From assembly GCA_026418275.1 (NCBI GenBank), contig JAOABQ010000050.1, forward strand, positions 62,001-126,000: 64,000 nucleotides of DNA, in the 5' to 3' direction. Positions 1 to 8,358 of the stretch are shown here, piece by piece. The position numbers were made by a program, and so were the translations under genes. The stretch comes from Clostridia bacterium (lineage in GTDB: Bacteria > Bacillota > Clostridia > Acetivibrionales > DSM-2933). Position 1 is the first letter of the stretch. The number at the start of each line of letters is the position of its first letter. The notes under the pieces were generated by a model that had not been told where the DNA came from, made no database searches, and worked only from the letters and a program-made list of their open reading frames with translations.

Positions 1-1
1 G

Positions 2-1423
2 CTTAAAACCAAAGAACAGGTTGAACGGATACTGAAAGAAATCGAAAATGAAAAATATATTGTCCAAAAAATAAAGACAAGTGAGAAGAGAAGAACACCT
101 GCACCTCCTTTTACAACAAGCACGCTGCAGCAGGAAGCGGCAAGAAAGCTTGGATTTACGACCAAAAAAACCATGATGGTCGCCCAGCAGCTTTACGAAG
201 GGATTGATGTGAAGGGGGTCGGTGCTGTCGGTCTTGTAACCTACATCCGTACAGATTCTACAAGAATCGCGGGTGAAGCACAGCAGGAAGCGCGCAGTTA
301 CATTAGCGAGAAATATGGCGAGAGCTACATTCCCCAGGAAATCCGTGTATTTAAGAATAAATCAGCCTCCCAGGACGCACACGAAGCAATACGTCCTACC
401 CATATCAATATGGAGCCGGATGGGATTAAAGATTCTTTGAGCAATGAACAGTTCAAGCTTTATAAACTCATCTGGGAGCGGTTTGTAGCAAGCCAAATGT
501 CATCGGCGGTTTATGATACGGTTGCTGTGGATATAGGTATTTCAAAATATATTTTTAGGGCCAACGGCTCGAAATTGAAGTTTCAAGGGTTTATGGCCGT
601 TTATATTGAGGGCAGGGATGAAGAATCCGATGAAGAGAATACTCATATTCCCGAACTAAAAGAAGGGGAGGAAGTGGGGCTTAAGAAGATTGATCCCAAA
701 CAGCACTTTACCCAACCACCCCAAAGGTTTACCGAAGCTACCCTTGTTAAGACACTGGAGGAAAAAGGGATAGGAAGGCCGAGCACCTATGCTCCGACCA
801 TAACCACCATCCTTGCCAGAGGATATGTTGAGAAGGATAAAAAGATGCTCATCCCCACCGAGTTGGGTAAGATTGTTACCGATATTATGAAAAAGCACTT
901 TTGTGATATTGTAGATATCCAGTTTACCGCGCAGATGGAAAAAAAGCTGGACGATGTGGAAGAAGGCGGGAAAAAGTGGGTTGAAGTTATGAAGGACTTC
1001 TACACCCAGTTTGTGGATGTTTTAAAAGAGGCAGAAGATCAAGTAGGTAATGTAGAACTGCATGATGAAGTCACAGATATCCTGTGTGAAAAGTGTGGGA
1101 AAAATATGGTAATCAAGCATGGGCGATTCGGAAAGTTTTTGGCTTGTCCCGGTTTTCCGGAGTGCAGAAATGCAAGGCCTATATTGGAGGAAGCCGGTGT
1201 AAATTGTCCTAAATGCGGAGGGAAAGTACTCCTCAAAAAGACCAAAAAGGGAAAACGGTATTTAGGCTGTGAACACAATCCGGAATGCAGCTTTATGACG
1301 TGGGATAAGCATACACTGGAGAGTTGTCCCAAGTGCGGCAATTTTCTTGTTAAAAAATCATCAGGTAAAAAGGCCCAGCTTAAGTGCAGTAATGAATCCT
1401 GCGATTTTACCAGGGAAGAATAA
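2..1423 (+). CDS. topA: DNA topoisomerase I, 3' part (5' end outside window)
   Basis: Type IA topoisomerase that relaxes negative supercoils by a transient 5'-phosphotyrosine break. The frame is open from base 2, so the start lies upstream; the ATG at 173 is internal. The active-site segment TYIRTDSTR carries the catalytic Tyr. The RPSTYAPTI stretch typical of the family follows. The C-terminus holds three four-cysteine zinc ribbons, starting at CEKCGKNM, CPKCGGKV and CPKCGNFL, as in bacterial TopA. It lies directly upstream of trmFO, a common Firmicute arrangement. Confidence 0.97.
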   Translation, partial: LKTKEQVERILKEIENEKYIVQKIKTSEKRRTPAPPFTTSTLQQEAARKLGFTTKKTMMVAQQLYEGIDVKGVGAVGLVTYIRTDSTRIAGEAQQEARSYISEKYGESYIPQEIRVFKNKSASQDAHEAIRPTHINMEPDGIKDSLSNEQFKLYKLIWERFVASQMSSAVYDTVAVDIGISKYIFRANGSKLKFQGFMAVYIEGRDEESDEENTHIPELKEGEEVGLKKIDPKQHFTQPPQRFTEATLVKTLEEKGIGRPSTYAPTITTILARGYVEKDKKMLIPTELGKIVTDIMKKHFCDIVDIQFTAQMEKKLDDVEEGGKKWVEVMKDFYTQFVDVLKEAEDQVGNVELHDEVTDILCEKCGKNMVIKHGRFGKFLACPGFPECRNARPILEEAGVNCPKCGGKVLLKKTKKGKRYLGCEHNPECSFMTWDKHTLESCPKCGNFLVKKSSGKKAQLKCSNESCDFTREE

Positions 1424-1445
1424 GTGTTTAAAAATAAGGAATACT

Positions 1446-1474
1446 TTTACTAAAAATAGTTTTTGGGGTATAAT
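1446..1474 (+). promoter_or_regulatory. sigma-A promoter for trmFO
   Basis: TTTACT (1446-1451), a 17-bp spacer and a perfect TATAAT (1469-1474) lie about 40 bases before the trmFO ATG. The -10 sits in the loop of the hairpin. Confidence 0.6.
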
Positions 1475-1493
1475 AACCACAAAAACTATTTTT
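1452..1493. terminator. A/T-rich hairpin between topA and trmFO, probably bidirectional terminator
   Basis: A perfect 14-bp inverted repeat, AAAAATAGTTTTTG and CAAAAACTATTTTT, encloses a 14-nt loop and ends in a T run. It can end topA transcription. The loop contains the TATAAT of the trmFO promoter. Confidence 0.6.
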
Positions 1494-1512
1494 ATGAACG
1501 GGGTAACGAATA

Positions 1513-2829
1513 ATGAAAGAATATATCAATGTCATCGGAGCAGGACTTGCAGGATGCGAAGCTGCTTGGCAGGCGGCCAAGAGGGGAATAAAAGTCAGAC
1601 TTTTCGAAATGAAACCGAAGGCATATTCACCTGCCCATCACCTTGAGACCTTTGCGGAACTTGTATGCAGTAATTCCCTCCGGTCGGACCAGCTTGAGAA
1701 TGCGGTAGGTTTGCTAAAGGAAGAAATGCGGCTTTTGGATTCCATCATCATGAAGTGCGCAGATGAAACCAGAGTGCCGGCAGGTGGAGCACTGGCTGTT
1801 GACCGTGAAAAATTTTCCATGTTGGTTACTGAAAAAATTAAAAACCATGAAAATATAGAAGTGATTCACGAAGAAATTACAGAACTTCCCCAAGATGCAC
1901 TAACCATTATTGCCACCGGCCCTTTGACATCCGAGGCATTATTCAATCATTTGAGGGAGATTACAGGTGAGACGTATTTATACTTTTTTGATGCTGCTGC
2001 GCCCATTGTTACGTATGACTCTATAGATATGGACAAGGCCTATAAAGCAGCGCGGTATGGCCGGGGTACCGACGATTATATCAATTGCCCTATGGAAAAG
2101 GATGAATATGAGAACTTTTGGGAGGAGCTTACAAAGGCGGAATTGGCAGAAGTAAAGGATTTTGAGAAAGAGATACTTTTTGAGGGTTGTATGCCTGTTG
2201 AAAGTATGGCTAAAAGAGGAAGAGATACCTTAAGGTTTGGACCTTTAAAACCGGTAGGGCTTGTTAATCCAAAGACGGGCAGGGAACCCTATGCAGTGGT
2301 GCAGTTAAGGCAGGATAACCGGGAGGGAACCCTTTATAATATTGTAGGTTTTCAAACACATCTTAAGTGGCCTGAGCAAAAGAGAGTATTCAGACTGATA
2401 CCTGGACTTCAAAATGCAGAGTTTGTGCGTTTTGGAGTGATGCACCGGAATACGTTCATAAACTCTCCCAAACTGCTCCGCTCCACTTATCAATTCAAGC
2501 CTCAGTCTTCTTTGTATTTTGCCGGCCAAATCACAGGGGTTGAAGGATATATTGAATCTGCTTCCTCCGGATTGGTTGCAGGTATCAATGCAGCCATGAA
2601 ATGGCTGGGGAAAGAGGAAGTAACCTTCCCCTCGACTACTGCCATCGGAGCCTTGAGTCAGTATATTTCCGATCCCAATATAAAGGATTTCCAGCCCATG
2701 AATGTCAATTTTGGATTGATGGAAGGGCTTGGTATCAGAATAAAGGATAAGAGAAAAAAGAATTTTGAAATTTCCCAAAGAGCGCTGGGGGTTATTCAGG
2801 GTATCATAGAAAATTTTAAACTGTATTGA
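1513..2829 (+). CDS. trmFO: Methylenetetrahydrofolate-tRNA-(uracil-5-)-methyltransferase TrmFO
   Basis: Folate- and FAD-dependent enzyme that makes ribothymidine at U54 in the tRNA T-loop. At 438 residues it has the family's usual length. The N-terminal dinucleotide fold is [15 protein letters not shown] (residues about 5-19), followed by LFEMKP and the conserved CSNSLRSD stretch. [13 protein letters not shown] and GLVAGINAA near the C-terminus bind FAD. It has its own promoter. The stop codon lies within the end of a dispersed repeat (2824-2899). Confidence 0.97.
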   Translation: MKEYINVIGAGLAGCEAAWQAAKRGIKVRLFEMKPKAYSPAHHLETFAELVCSNSLRSDQLENAVGLLKEEMRLLDSIIMKCADETRVPAGGALAVDREKFSMLVTEKIKNHENIEVIHEEITELPQDALTIIATGPLTSEALFNHLREITGETYLYFFDAAAPIVTYDSIDMDKAYKAARYGRGTDDYINCPMEKDEYENFWEELTKAELAEVKDFEKEILFEGCMPVESMAKRGRDTLRFGPLKPVGLVNPKTGREPYAVVQLRQDNREGTLYNIVGFQTHLKWPEQKRVFRLIPGLQNAEFVRFGVMHRNTFINSPKLLRSTYQFKPQSSLYFAGQITGVEGYIESASSGLVAGINAAMKWLGKEEVTFPSTTAIGALSQYISDPNIKDFQPMNVNFGLMEGLGIRIKDKRKKNFEISQRALGVIQGIIENFKLY

Positions 2830-2899
2830 ATGCGATAAAGAATATATATCCCGGTTCAATTTCCTTGATTAAATATGGATAAATTACATTTTCACGATC
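2824..2899 (-). repeat. Dispersed repeat, copy A (inverted relative to 6354-6447)
   Basis: Read on the minus strand, this segment shares GATCGTGAAAATG, ATCAAGGAAATTGAA and a GATATA...TTATCG.ATTCAATA block, in that order, with 6354-6447. The middle differs by about 16 bases. Its left end overlaps the last codons and stop of trmFO. Confidence 0.6.
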
Positions 2900-2911
2900 T
2901 GTTCATAATGC

Positions 2912-2951
2912 TAAAAAGCAGTTGGTTTCAAAAAATACCATCTGCTTTTTT
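2912..2951 (+). terminator. Rho-independent terminator after trmFO
   Basis: AAAAAGCAGTTGGT pairs with ACCATCTGCTTTTT with one mismatch, loop TTCAAAAAAT, ending in a T run. It separates trmFO from the flagellar operon. Confidence 0.75.
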
Positions 2952-3288
2952 GACGTGAACGGAATGGGTGGAAAACCGGTTTTAATTTTCCGAATTCCCT
3001 TATATAGTTGTATTTTAAGACAATTTATGATAAAATTTATGTGTGAAGTTGGAATTTTATGTATATGAACAATTTAACTTTTGAAATTTTAAAAAAAATG
3101 AAGGAAACCTTTCAAATTTGTCGAAATATATTCTAGAAGGAATTATGCCTTTAGTCAATTAATCATCACTGTCACTCACAAGTTAACAAAATTCAATGAC
3201 AATTACTATCATTTAAATTATTCGTGTTTTTAAAAATATAATAACGGAGAATGAACGGATTCGCTTTCCGCCGGGAGGGGGGAAATCA
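2952..3288 (+). other. 337-bp leader region of the fla/che operon
   Basis: No gene is visible here. The stretch is very AT-rich and holds one plausible sigma-A promoter (3008-3036), about 250 bases before flgB. I found no sigma-D-type GCCGATAT box. A short GC-rich run (TTCCGCCGGGAGGGGGG) just before flgB contains its strong ribosome site. Confidence 0.5.
3008..3036 (+). promoter_or_regulatory. Candidate sigma-A promoter of the fla/che operon
   Basis: TTGTAT (3008-3013), 17-bp spacer, TAAAAT (3031-3036). The -10 matches five of six positions and the -35 is weak. The position, after a terminator and before flgB, fits the main fla/che promoter. Confidence 0.4.
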
Positions 3289-3702
3289 ATGCTGGATAGG
3301 ATATTTAGCCGTACCAAGATGTTAGGAAAGGCATTAGACGCTACCTGGAAAAGAAATGAAGCCATATCCCAGAATATTGCCAATGTAGATACGCCCGGAT
3401 ACAAAAGAAAGACGGTTGCATTCGAGGAATATTTAAGCGAAGCATTGGACAGCAGTGCGTTTAAAGGGTTTAGATCCGACCCGAAACATGTTCCCATTGG
3501 TGGCAGAGATGTTGATGAGGTCAATATTGATGTCTCGGAAGATAACAGTACTTTAAGCATGCGGCTTGACGGTAACAATGTGGATATTGAAAGCGAAATG
3601 GCTCTTATGGCCAAAAATTCCATACAATATAATACGCTTATCCAAAAAATCAGCGGTGAATTCAAAAAGATTAAGTCTGTGATCCATGAAGGGAGAAGAT
3701 AA
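3289..3702 (+). CDS. flgB: Flagellar basal-body rod protein FlgB
   Basis: Proximal rod subunit of the flagellum, exported through the type III apparatus. At 137 residues it has the usual length. The family signature SQNIANVDTPGYKR is near residues 28-41. The C-terminal helix (ALMAKNSIQYNTLIQKISGE) resembles the coiled segment of rod proteins. The ribosome site is GGGAGGGGGG. It is the first gene of the operon, three bases before flgC. Confidence 0.97.
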   Translation: MLDRIFSRTKMLGKALDATWKRNEAISQNIANVDTPGYKRKTVAFEEYLSEALDSSAFKGFRSDPKHVPIGGRDVDEVNIDVSEDNSTLSMRLDGNNVDIESEMALMAKNSIQYNTLIQKISGEFKKIKSVIHEGRR

Positions 3703-3705
3703 TAG

Positions 3706-4149
3706 ATGGGCTATTTCAGTGCTTTAAACATAGGTGCATCTGCGCTTACGGCTCAGCGGCTCCGAATGGATGTCATTTCACAAAATATAGCAAATGCAAA
3801 TACTACAAGAACCGAAAATGGTACACCGTATAGGAGAAGGGACGTTATATTTGAGGAAAGATCTCCAAAGACACCCTTTTCGGAATATTTAAATGAGGCC
3901 AGTAAAGAAAGAATTATCGGAAGTGGGGTTCGTGTATCCAACATTGTTGAAGATCAGGCGCCATTTAAAAAGGTTTATGATCCCGGACATCCGGATGCAA
4001 ATGAAGAAGGCTATGTTGAAATGCCGAATATTGATATTGTTACAGAAATGGTAAATATGATATCGGCTACCAGAGCTTATGAAGCGAATGTAACTTCCAT
4101 TAATACGTCCAAAAGTTTGGCAATGAAGGCTTTGGAAATTGGAAGATAA
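3706..4149 (+). CDS. flgC: Flagellar basal-body rod protein FlgC
   Basis: Proximal rod subunit, 147 residues. It carries the rod signature (DVISQNIANANTTR) near the N-terminus and a C-terminal segment, NIDIVTEMVNMISATRAYEA, typical of FlgC and axial proteins. It starts three bases after flgB stops, so the two are probably translationally coupled. Confidence 0.97.
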   Translation: MGYFSALNIGASALTAQRLRMDVISQNIANANTTRTENGTPYRRRDVIFEERSPKTPFSEYLNEASKERIIGSGVRVSNIVEDQAPFKKVYDPGHPDANEEGYVEMPNIDIVTEMVNMISATRAYEANVTSINTSKSLAMKALEIGR

Positions 4150-4204
4150 GGATTCATGACAGGTTGACGAAATTGCTATCTAGAATCTATAGGGGGAATT
4201 TTAC

Positions 4205-4510
4205 ATGGCTATTGATGCAATTAAAGGTCTTACTCCAATGACTCCGAGTTTGTTCCAGGAAAGCAAGCTGATTAAAATGGAAGAAACCGGGGAAAGCTTT
4301 TCGGATTTTTTAAGTGAAGCGTTAAATAAAGTGAACAGTTTGCAAAATGAATCTGCAAAAATTACGGAAGATTTTGTAGCTGGACGTACCGACAGTATTC
4401 ATCAGGTTCAAATTGCCTCTGAAAAGGCTGAAGTAGCCCTTCAGTTTACAATGCAAATCAGAAACAAAATTTTAGATGCCTATCATGAGATTATGCGGGT
4501 ACAGATCTAG
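4205..4510 (+). CDS. fliE: Flagellar hook-basal body complex protein FliE
   Basis: Joins the MS ring to the rod. It has 101 residues, the normal size. The C-terminal half (VQIASEKAEVALQFTMQIRN followed by KILDAYHEIMRVQI) is the conserved FliE region. It lies in the usual place after flgC. The start has a good GGGGG ribosome site. Confidence 0.96.
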   Translation: MAIDAIKGLTPMTPSLFQESKLIKMEETGESFSDFLSEALNKVNSLQNESAKITEDFVAGRTDSIHQVQIASEKAEVALQFTMQIRNKILDAYHEIMRVQI

Positions 4511-4574
4511 TGCTTATTAACACAACAAATTTCTGGCTTTTTCAAAGTGTTAAAAATGCACTTCCTTGATTGTT

Positions 4575-4612
4575 GTGCCCTGCTGCTAGAAACGAATACT
4601 GTTACAGGGCAC
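4575..4612 (+). promoter_or_regulatory. Stable hairpin between fliE and fliF
   Basis: GTGCCCTG and CAGGGCAC form a perfect 8-bp stem without a T run. Upstream, CACAACAA (4521-4528) could instead pair with TTGTTGTG (4570-4577), which overlaps the first arm. It may stabilise or process the message; function unknown. Confidence 0.4.
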
Positions 4613-4672
4613 TAGTATTATAAGTTCAATATTTACTAAAGATAAAGAACAATTTGTAAGGTGGTGGTAATT

Positions 4673-6259
4673 GTGCCTCAAGTACTATTAAATCTTCAGC
4701 AAAAGTTTCTCGACTTTTGGCAAAATTTAAACAAATCTCAAAAGGTCCGGTTGTATGTAATATCTGGATTATTGTTTGTAGCCATCACTGCTGCTATAAT
4801 CTTTGTATCTAAACCTACTTATGTTCCTCTTGTCACAAATGCAGATCCCAAAGATGTTAAAGATATGATGAAGATTTTAGATGAAAAGAAAATAACATAC
4901 AAGCTTACGGATGACCGTTCAAGTATCCTTGTCAACCAAAAGGATAATGACAGCGCACAGATTGCTTTGGTTGATTTTCCGAAAATGGGGATGACTTTTG
5001 ATGATGCTTTCAAGTACATAAAAATCAATACGACTGAAAGCGATAAAAAGAAGCTCTGGGACCAGTATAAGACGTCTACTTTGATATCCAAATTGAAAAT
5101 GTTTGATAATGTGGAAGATGCAGATGTTGAGCTTGCACTTCCCGAAGATTCTGTTTTCATTGACGGAAATGAAGACAAGCCTACAGCCTATGTACGTATT
5201 AAGCCAAAGGCACCCCTTTCACCGGAACAGGTGCAAGGTATTGTTTTAATGGTATCGAGAGCTGTGGTAGGTCTTGACCCGAAGGATGTTACGGTTGTTG
5301 ACAATAACCTCAATGTTTTAAACAGTGAAACAGGAGATGAATTAGTAGATAGAACCAATACCCAGTATGATATGAAACGCAAGATCAAGAAAGAGTTGGA
5401 ACAAAATGTTTATGAAATCTTTAACGGGCAGTTCGATAATTTTGATACCATCCGGGTAAAAGTAAATCCGGTTTTAGACTTTAACAAAGTAAAATCCGAA
5501 ACCCGTGACGTAGCAAATCCAACCGGTATGACCGAAGGTGCCTTGATAAGCAGCGATATCACAAAAGAGAAGCTCATAAACGGCGGTGCCAACGGTGCAC
5601 CCGGTGTAGGCACCAACCCGGGGACCGGCACAACGGGACAACCTTCATACCCTATCAATAACGGAACGAATTCATCCTATGACAAGTCAAACGAGAAAAA
5701 GAATTATAAATATAAGGAAGCCCTGACCCAGGAAGAAAAGGCGTTAGGGGAATTGGTTCCCGACAAGTCCAGTATGACTTTGGTGCTTTGGTATGGAAAC
5801 CGGGTTACGGATGAAAGTAAGCTCACCGATGACTTTATTAATAAAATTAAAAATGATGCCAGCAATGCAACAGGGATTCCTGCATCCAAAATTTCGGTTA
5901 ACAAATATAAAATCGTTCCGCCTACTGTGGATAAAAAGCCCACAGCGGAAGTTGTAAAAGACCTTATCAATACTTATGGGTTTTTTGCTCTGATGCTCCT
6001 ACTCATTATCGGTCTTATGATCGCAGCCATTCCCAGGAAGAAAAAAGCTGCAGAGCCTGAACTTGCGCCTCAGGCAGCCCAGCTTGCTACTGCGGGAGGG
6101 CCCAGGTTTATTGTACCCGATGAGGTAGAAGAGGAGCTTCCCGAGATTGATATGGAGGAACGGTCAGAAGTTAAAAAGCAGATTGAAAAGTTTGTCAAAC
6201 AAAAACCGGATGCGGTTGCACAGCTCCTCAGAAATTGGCTTTCAGACGAGTGGGATTAA
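4673..6259 (+). CDS. fliF: Flagellar MS-ring protein FliF
   Basis: Forms the membrane MS ring that seeds basal-body assembly. It has 528 residues from the GTG at 4673, chosen because AAGGTGGTGG ends four bases before it; an in-frame GTG at 4661 lies inside that site. The first membrane helix is at about 26-46 and the second at about 431-452, with the ring-building domains between. A Gly/Pro/Thr-rich insertion lies near residues 300-330. The C-terminus (KFVKQKPDAVAQLLRNWLSD) is the FliG-binding tail. Confidence 0.96.
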   Translation: MPQVLLNLQQKFLDFWQNLNKSQKVRLYVISGLLFVAITAAIIFVSKPTYVPLVTNADPKDVKDMMKILDEKKITYKLTDDRSSILVNQKDNDSAQIALVDFPKMGMTFDDAFKYIKINTTESDKKKLWDQYKTSTLISKLKMFDNVEDADVELALPEDSVFIDGNEDKPTAYVRIKPKAPLSPEQVQGIVLMVSRAVVGLDPKDVTVVDNNLNVLNSETGDELVDRTNTQYDMKRKIKKELEQNVYEIFNGQFDNFDTIRVKVNPVLDFNKVKSETRDVANPTGMTEGALISSDITKEKLINGGANGAPGVGTNPGTGTTGQPSYPINNGTNSSYDKSNEKKNYKYKEALTQEEKALGELVPDKSSMTLVLWYGNRVTDESKLTDDFINKIKNDASNATGIPASKISVNKYKIVPPTVDKKPTAEVVKDLINTYGFFALMLLLIIGLMIAAIPRKKKAAEPELAPQAAQLATAGGPRFIVPDEVEEELPEIDMEERSEVKKQIEKFVKQKPDAVAQLLRNWLSDEWD

Positions 6260-6306
6260 TTGGAGTCTTTTAAATCAAGCTTATATAAACATGTTTTTTA
6301 TGAGTA

Positions 6307-6328
6307 GGTGTGGCGGCTAAAGCCACAC
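6307..6328 (+). promoter_or_regulatory. Small hairpin after fliF
   Basis: GGTGTGGC and GCCACACC form a short GC-rich stem in the fliF-fliG gap. The T run after it is poor, so it is more likely an mRNA-stability stem than a terminator. Confidence 0.35.
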
Positions 6329-6353
6329 CGAAAGCTGTTTTAAAATCTATATA

Positions 6354-6447
6354 GATCGTGAAAATGATTTGCATGGATAAATTGAATTTTCACGATATAA
6401 AATCAAGGAAATTGAAGCGCGATATAAAATCATTATCGTATTCAATA
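6354..6447 (+). repeat. Dispersed repeat, copy B
   Basis: Shares blocks with 2824-2899 in the opposite orientation. It also contains its own inverted repeat, ATCGTGAAAAT (6355-6365) and ATTTTCACGAT (6386-6396), separated by about 20 bases. It lies in the gap between fliF and fliG. Confidence 0.6.
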
Positions 6448-6507
6448 TACTTCAAGGTAAATAAAAACAGACATTACTTTCATGCATAGTTTTGGGGGTT
6501 GATACTT

Positions 6508-7530
6508 TTGGCACGCGGCGGACCGACAAAATCTGAACATACGGGTAGGGAGAAGGCGGCAATGCTTTTAATTTCCCTGGGACCCGAAAAATCAGCAGAA
6601 ATATTCAAGCATCTAAAAGAAGAAGAAATCGAGCAGTTAACACTCGAAATAGCAAATATCCGGACTGTAACCCCTGAAGAGAAGGAAAAGGTCATGGAGG
6701 AATTTTACCAGATCTGCCTTGCACAGGAGTATATTGCCGAGGGTGGGATCAGTTATGCAAAGGAGATCTTGGAAAAAGCGCTTGGAACTCAAAAGGCACT
6801 GGATGTAATCAACAAGCTGACGGTATCTCTCCAGGTGAGGCCCTTTGACTTTGTTAGAAAGGCAGACCCTGCTCAGCTGTTAAACTTTATTCAAAACGAA
6901 CATCCTCAGACCATTGCGTTGATCCTTGCGTATCTAAAGCCTCAACAGGCCTCCATCGTTTTATCTGCACTTCCCCAGGATAAGCAGGCAGATGTAGCAA
7001 GAAGAATTGCAACCATGGACAGAACCTCTCCGGAAATCATCAAGGAAGTTGAAAGAGTTCTGGAAAAGAAACTTTCTTCTCTTGTTACAGAGGACTTTAC
7101 TGCTGCTGGCGGTGTACAGGCAATTGTGGATATCTTGAACAGTGTTGACAGAGGTACCGAAAAATATATTATGGAAACTCTTGAAATTGAGGATACGGAT
7201 TTGGCGGAAGAGATTAAAAAGAGAATGTTTGTATTCGAAGATATTCTCACACTGGACAACCGCTCCATACAAAGATTCCTGCGTGAAGTGGATAACAACC
7301 AGCTTGCCATTGCACTTAAGGGAGCTACCGAAGAGGTTCAAAAAGTTATTTACACCAATATGTCCAAGCGTCTTGCAGAGATGATAAAAGAAGATTTGGA
7401 CTTTATGGGACCTGTACGGCTTAAAGATGTTGAGGAAGCACAGCAGAAGATTGTTAATGTGATCCGGAAGCTTGAAGATGCTGGAGAAATTGTAATCTCC
7501 AGAGGTGGAGGAGATGAGATCATTGTCTAG
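6508..7530 (+). CDS. fliG: Flagellar motor switch protein FliG
   Basis: Rotor protein that binds FliF and meets the stator. It has 340 residues from the TTG at 6508, which gives MARGGPTKSEHTGREKAAML. GGGGG at 6494-6498 is well placed for it and too close for the TTG at 6499. The N-terminal FliF-binding domain is followed by the middle domain with EHPQTIALILAYL. The C-terminal charge-rich torque domain contains IQRFLREVDNNQLAIALKG. It overlaps fliH. Confidence 0.97.
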   Translation: MARGGPTKSEHTGREKAAMLLISLGPEKSAEIFKHLKEEEIEQLTLEIANIRTVTPEEKEKVMEEFYQICLAQEYIAEGGISYAKEILEKALGTQKALDVINKLTVSLQVRPFDFVRKADPAQLLNFIQNEHPQTIALILAYLKPQQASIVLSALPQDKQADVARRIATMDRTSPEIIKEVERVLEKKLSSLVTEDFTAAGGVQAIVDILNSVDRGTEKYIMETLEIEDTDLAEEIKKRMFVFEDILTLDNRSIQRFLREVDNNQLAIALKGATEEVQKVIYTNMSKRLAEMIKEDLDFMGPVRLKDVEEAQQKIVNVIRKLEDAGEIVISRGGGDEIIV

Positions 7531-8281
7531 TAAAATATTTAAGAATTATCAAGTAAATGTGGGTATGCCTTTTCAGATAAGGTCACCTTTTCAATATCAA
7601 GCAGCGGTAAAAGAATCAAGGCCGGTAGATACTGACAGGATGGAAGAGGACCGTTATAAAACCCAGGAAGAATCCGCCAATATTGTTGCCAAGGCCCGTG
7701 AAGATGCGGAAATGATTATAAAGGAAGCACAATATGAAGCAATGCGTCTTATAGAAAATACTCAGCAGGAAATGGAAGAGTTTAAGAGAAATGTGGAGGA
7801 GGAAGCCAGGCAGCAAGGTTATGAACATGGCTTTACTGAAGCACAGAAGCAATACCAGGACTTGATCCAGGAAGCAGAAATTACAAGAGAACATGCGATG
7901 ATGGAATACAAACAAATTCTTGAAGGAATAGAGCAAGATGCGGTAAGTGTTATACTTGAGGTAGCAAGGAAAGTGATTGGAGCTGAAATAAGTTTTAATA
8001 AGGAAGATCTTCTTTATTTGGTAAAGGAGGCATTTGAGCATTGCACCCATAGAGAAAGTGTTACTTTAAAAGTATCTCCGGATGATTACGCGTATTTGAC
8101 CCAAAATAAAGATAAACTATTATCCATGGTACAGGGAATGGGTGATCTGGAAATTAAAAAAGATGCTTCCTTAAGTGTGGGAGCCTGTATTCTTGAAACA
8201 CCGTATGGCAGTATTGATGCGGGAGTCAACACAAAACTCAAGAAAATCGAGGAAGCATTTCGGGAATTGATAGGAAAATAG
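7523..8281 (+). CDS. fliH: Flagellar assembly protein FliH
   Basis: Peripheral regulator of the FliI export ATPase. About 252 residues from the TTG at 7523 (MSSKIFKNYQVNVG), preceded by GGAGGAG at nine bases. In-frame GTG 7505 and ATG 7514 are alternatives. Residues about 30-150 form a long charged coiled coil. The C-terminal half, from VILEVARKVIGAEI onward, is the V-ATPase subunit E-like domain that binds FliI. It overlaps the end of fliG by 8 bases. Confidence 0.92.
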   Translation: MSSKIFKNYQVNVGMPFQIRSPFQYQAAVKESRPVDTDRMEEDRYKTQEESANIVAKAREDAEMIIKEAQYEAMRLIENTQQEMEEFKRNVEEEARQQGYEHGFTEAQKQYQDLIQEAEITREHAMMEYKQILEGIEQDAVSVILEVARKVIGAEISFNKEDLLYLVKEAFEHCTHRESVTLKVSPDDYAYLTQNKDKLLSMVQGMGDLEIKKDASLSVGACILETPYGSIDAGVNTKLKKIEEAFRELIGK

Positions 8282-8306
8282 TCTAAAAGAGAATAAATCA
8301 TTCGTG

Positions 8307-8339
8307 TTAGGGTAAATTCTTTTTCCGGAATTACCCTAA
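8307..8339 (+). promoter_or_regulatory. Hairpin between fliH and fliI
   Basis: TTAGGGTAA and TTACCCTAA form a perfect 9-bp stem just before the fliI ribosome site. No T run follows, so it is unlikely to terminate; it could affect stability or translation. Confidence 0.4.
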
Positions 8340-8358
8340 ATTTATATGGGAGGGTAAA

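Noticed and set aside
1039..1341. Antisense frames over topA and many other genes
   Set aside because: They mirror the codon pattern of the real genes and lack ribosome sites and family motifs.
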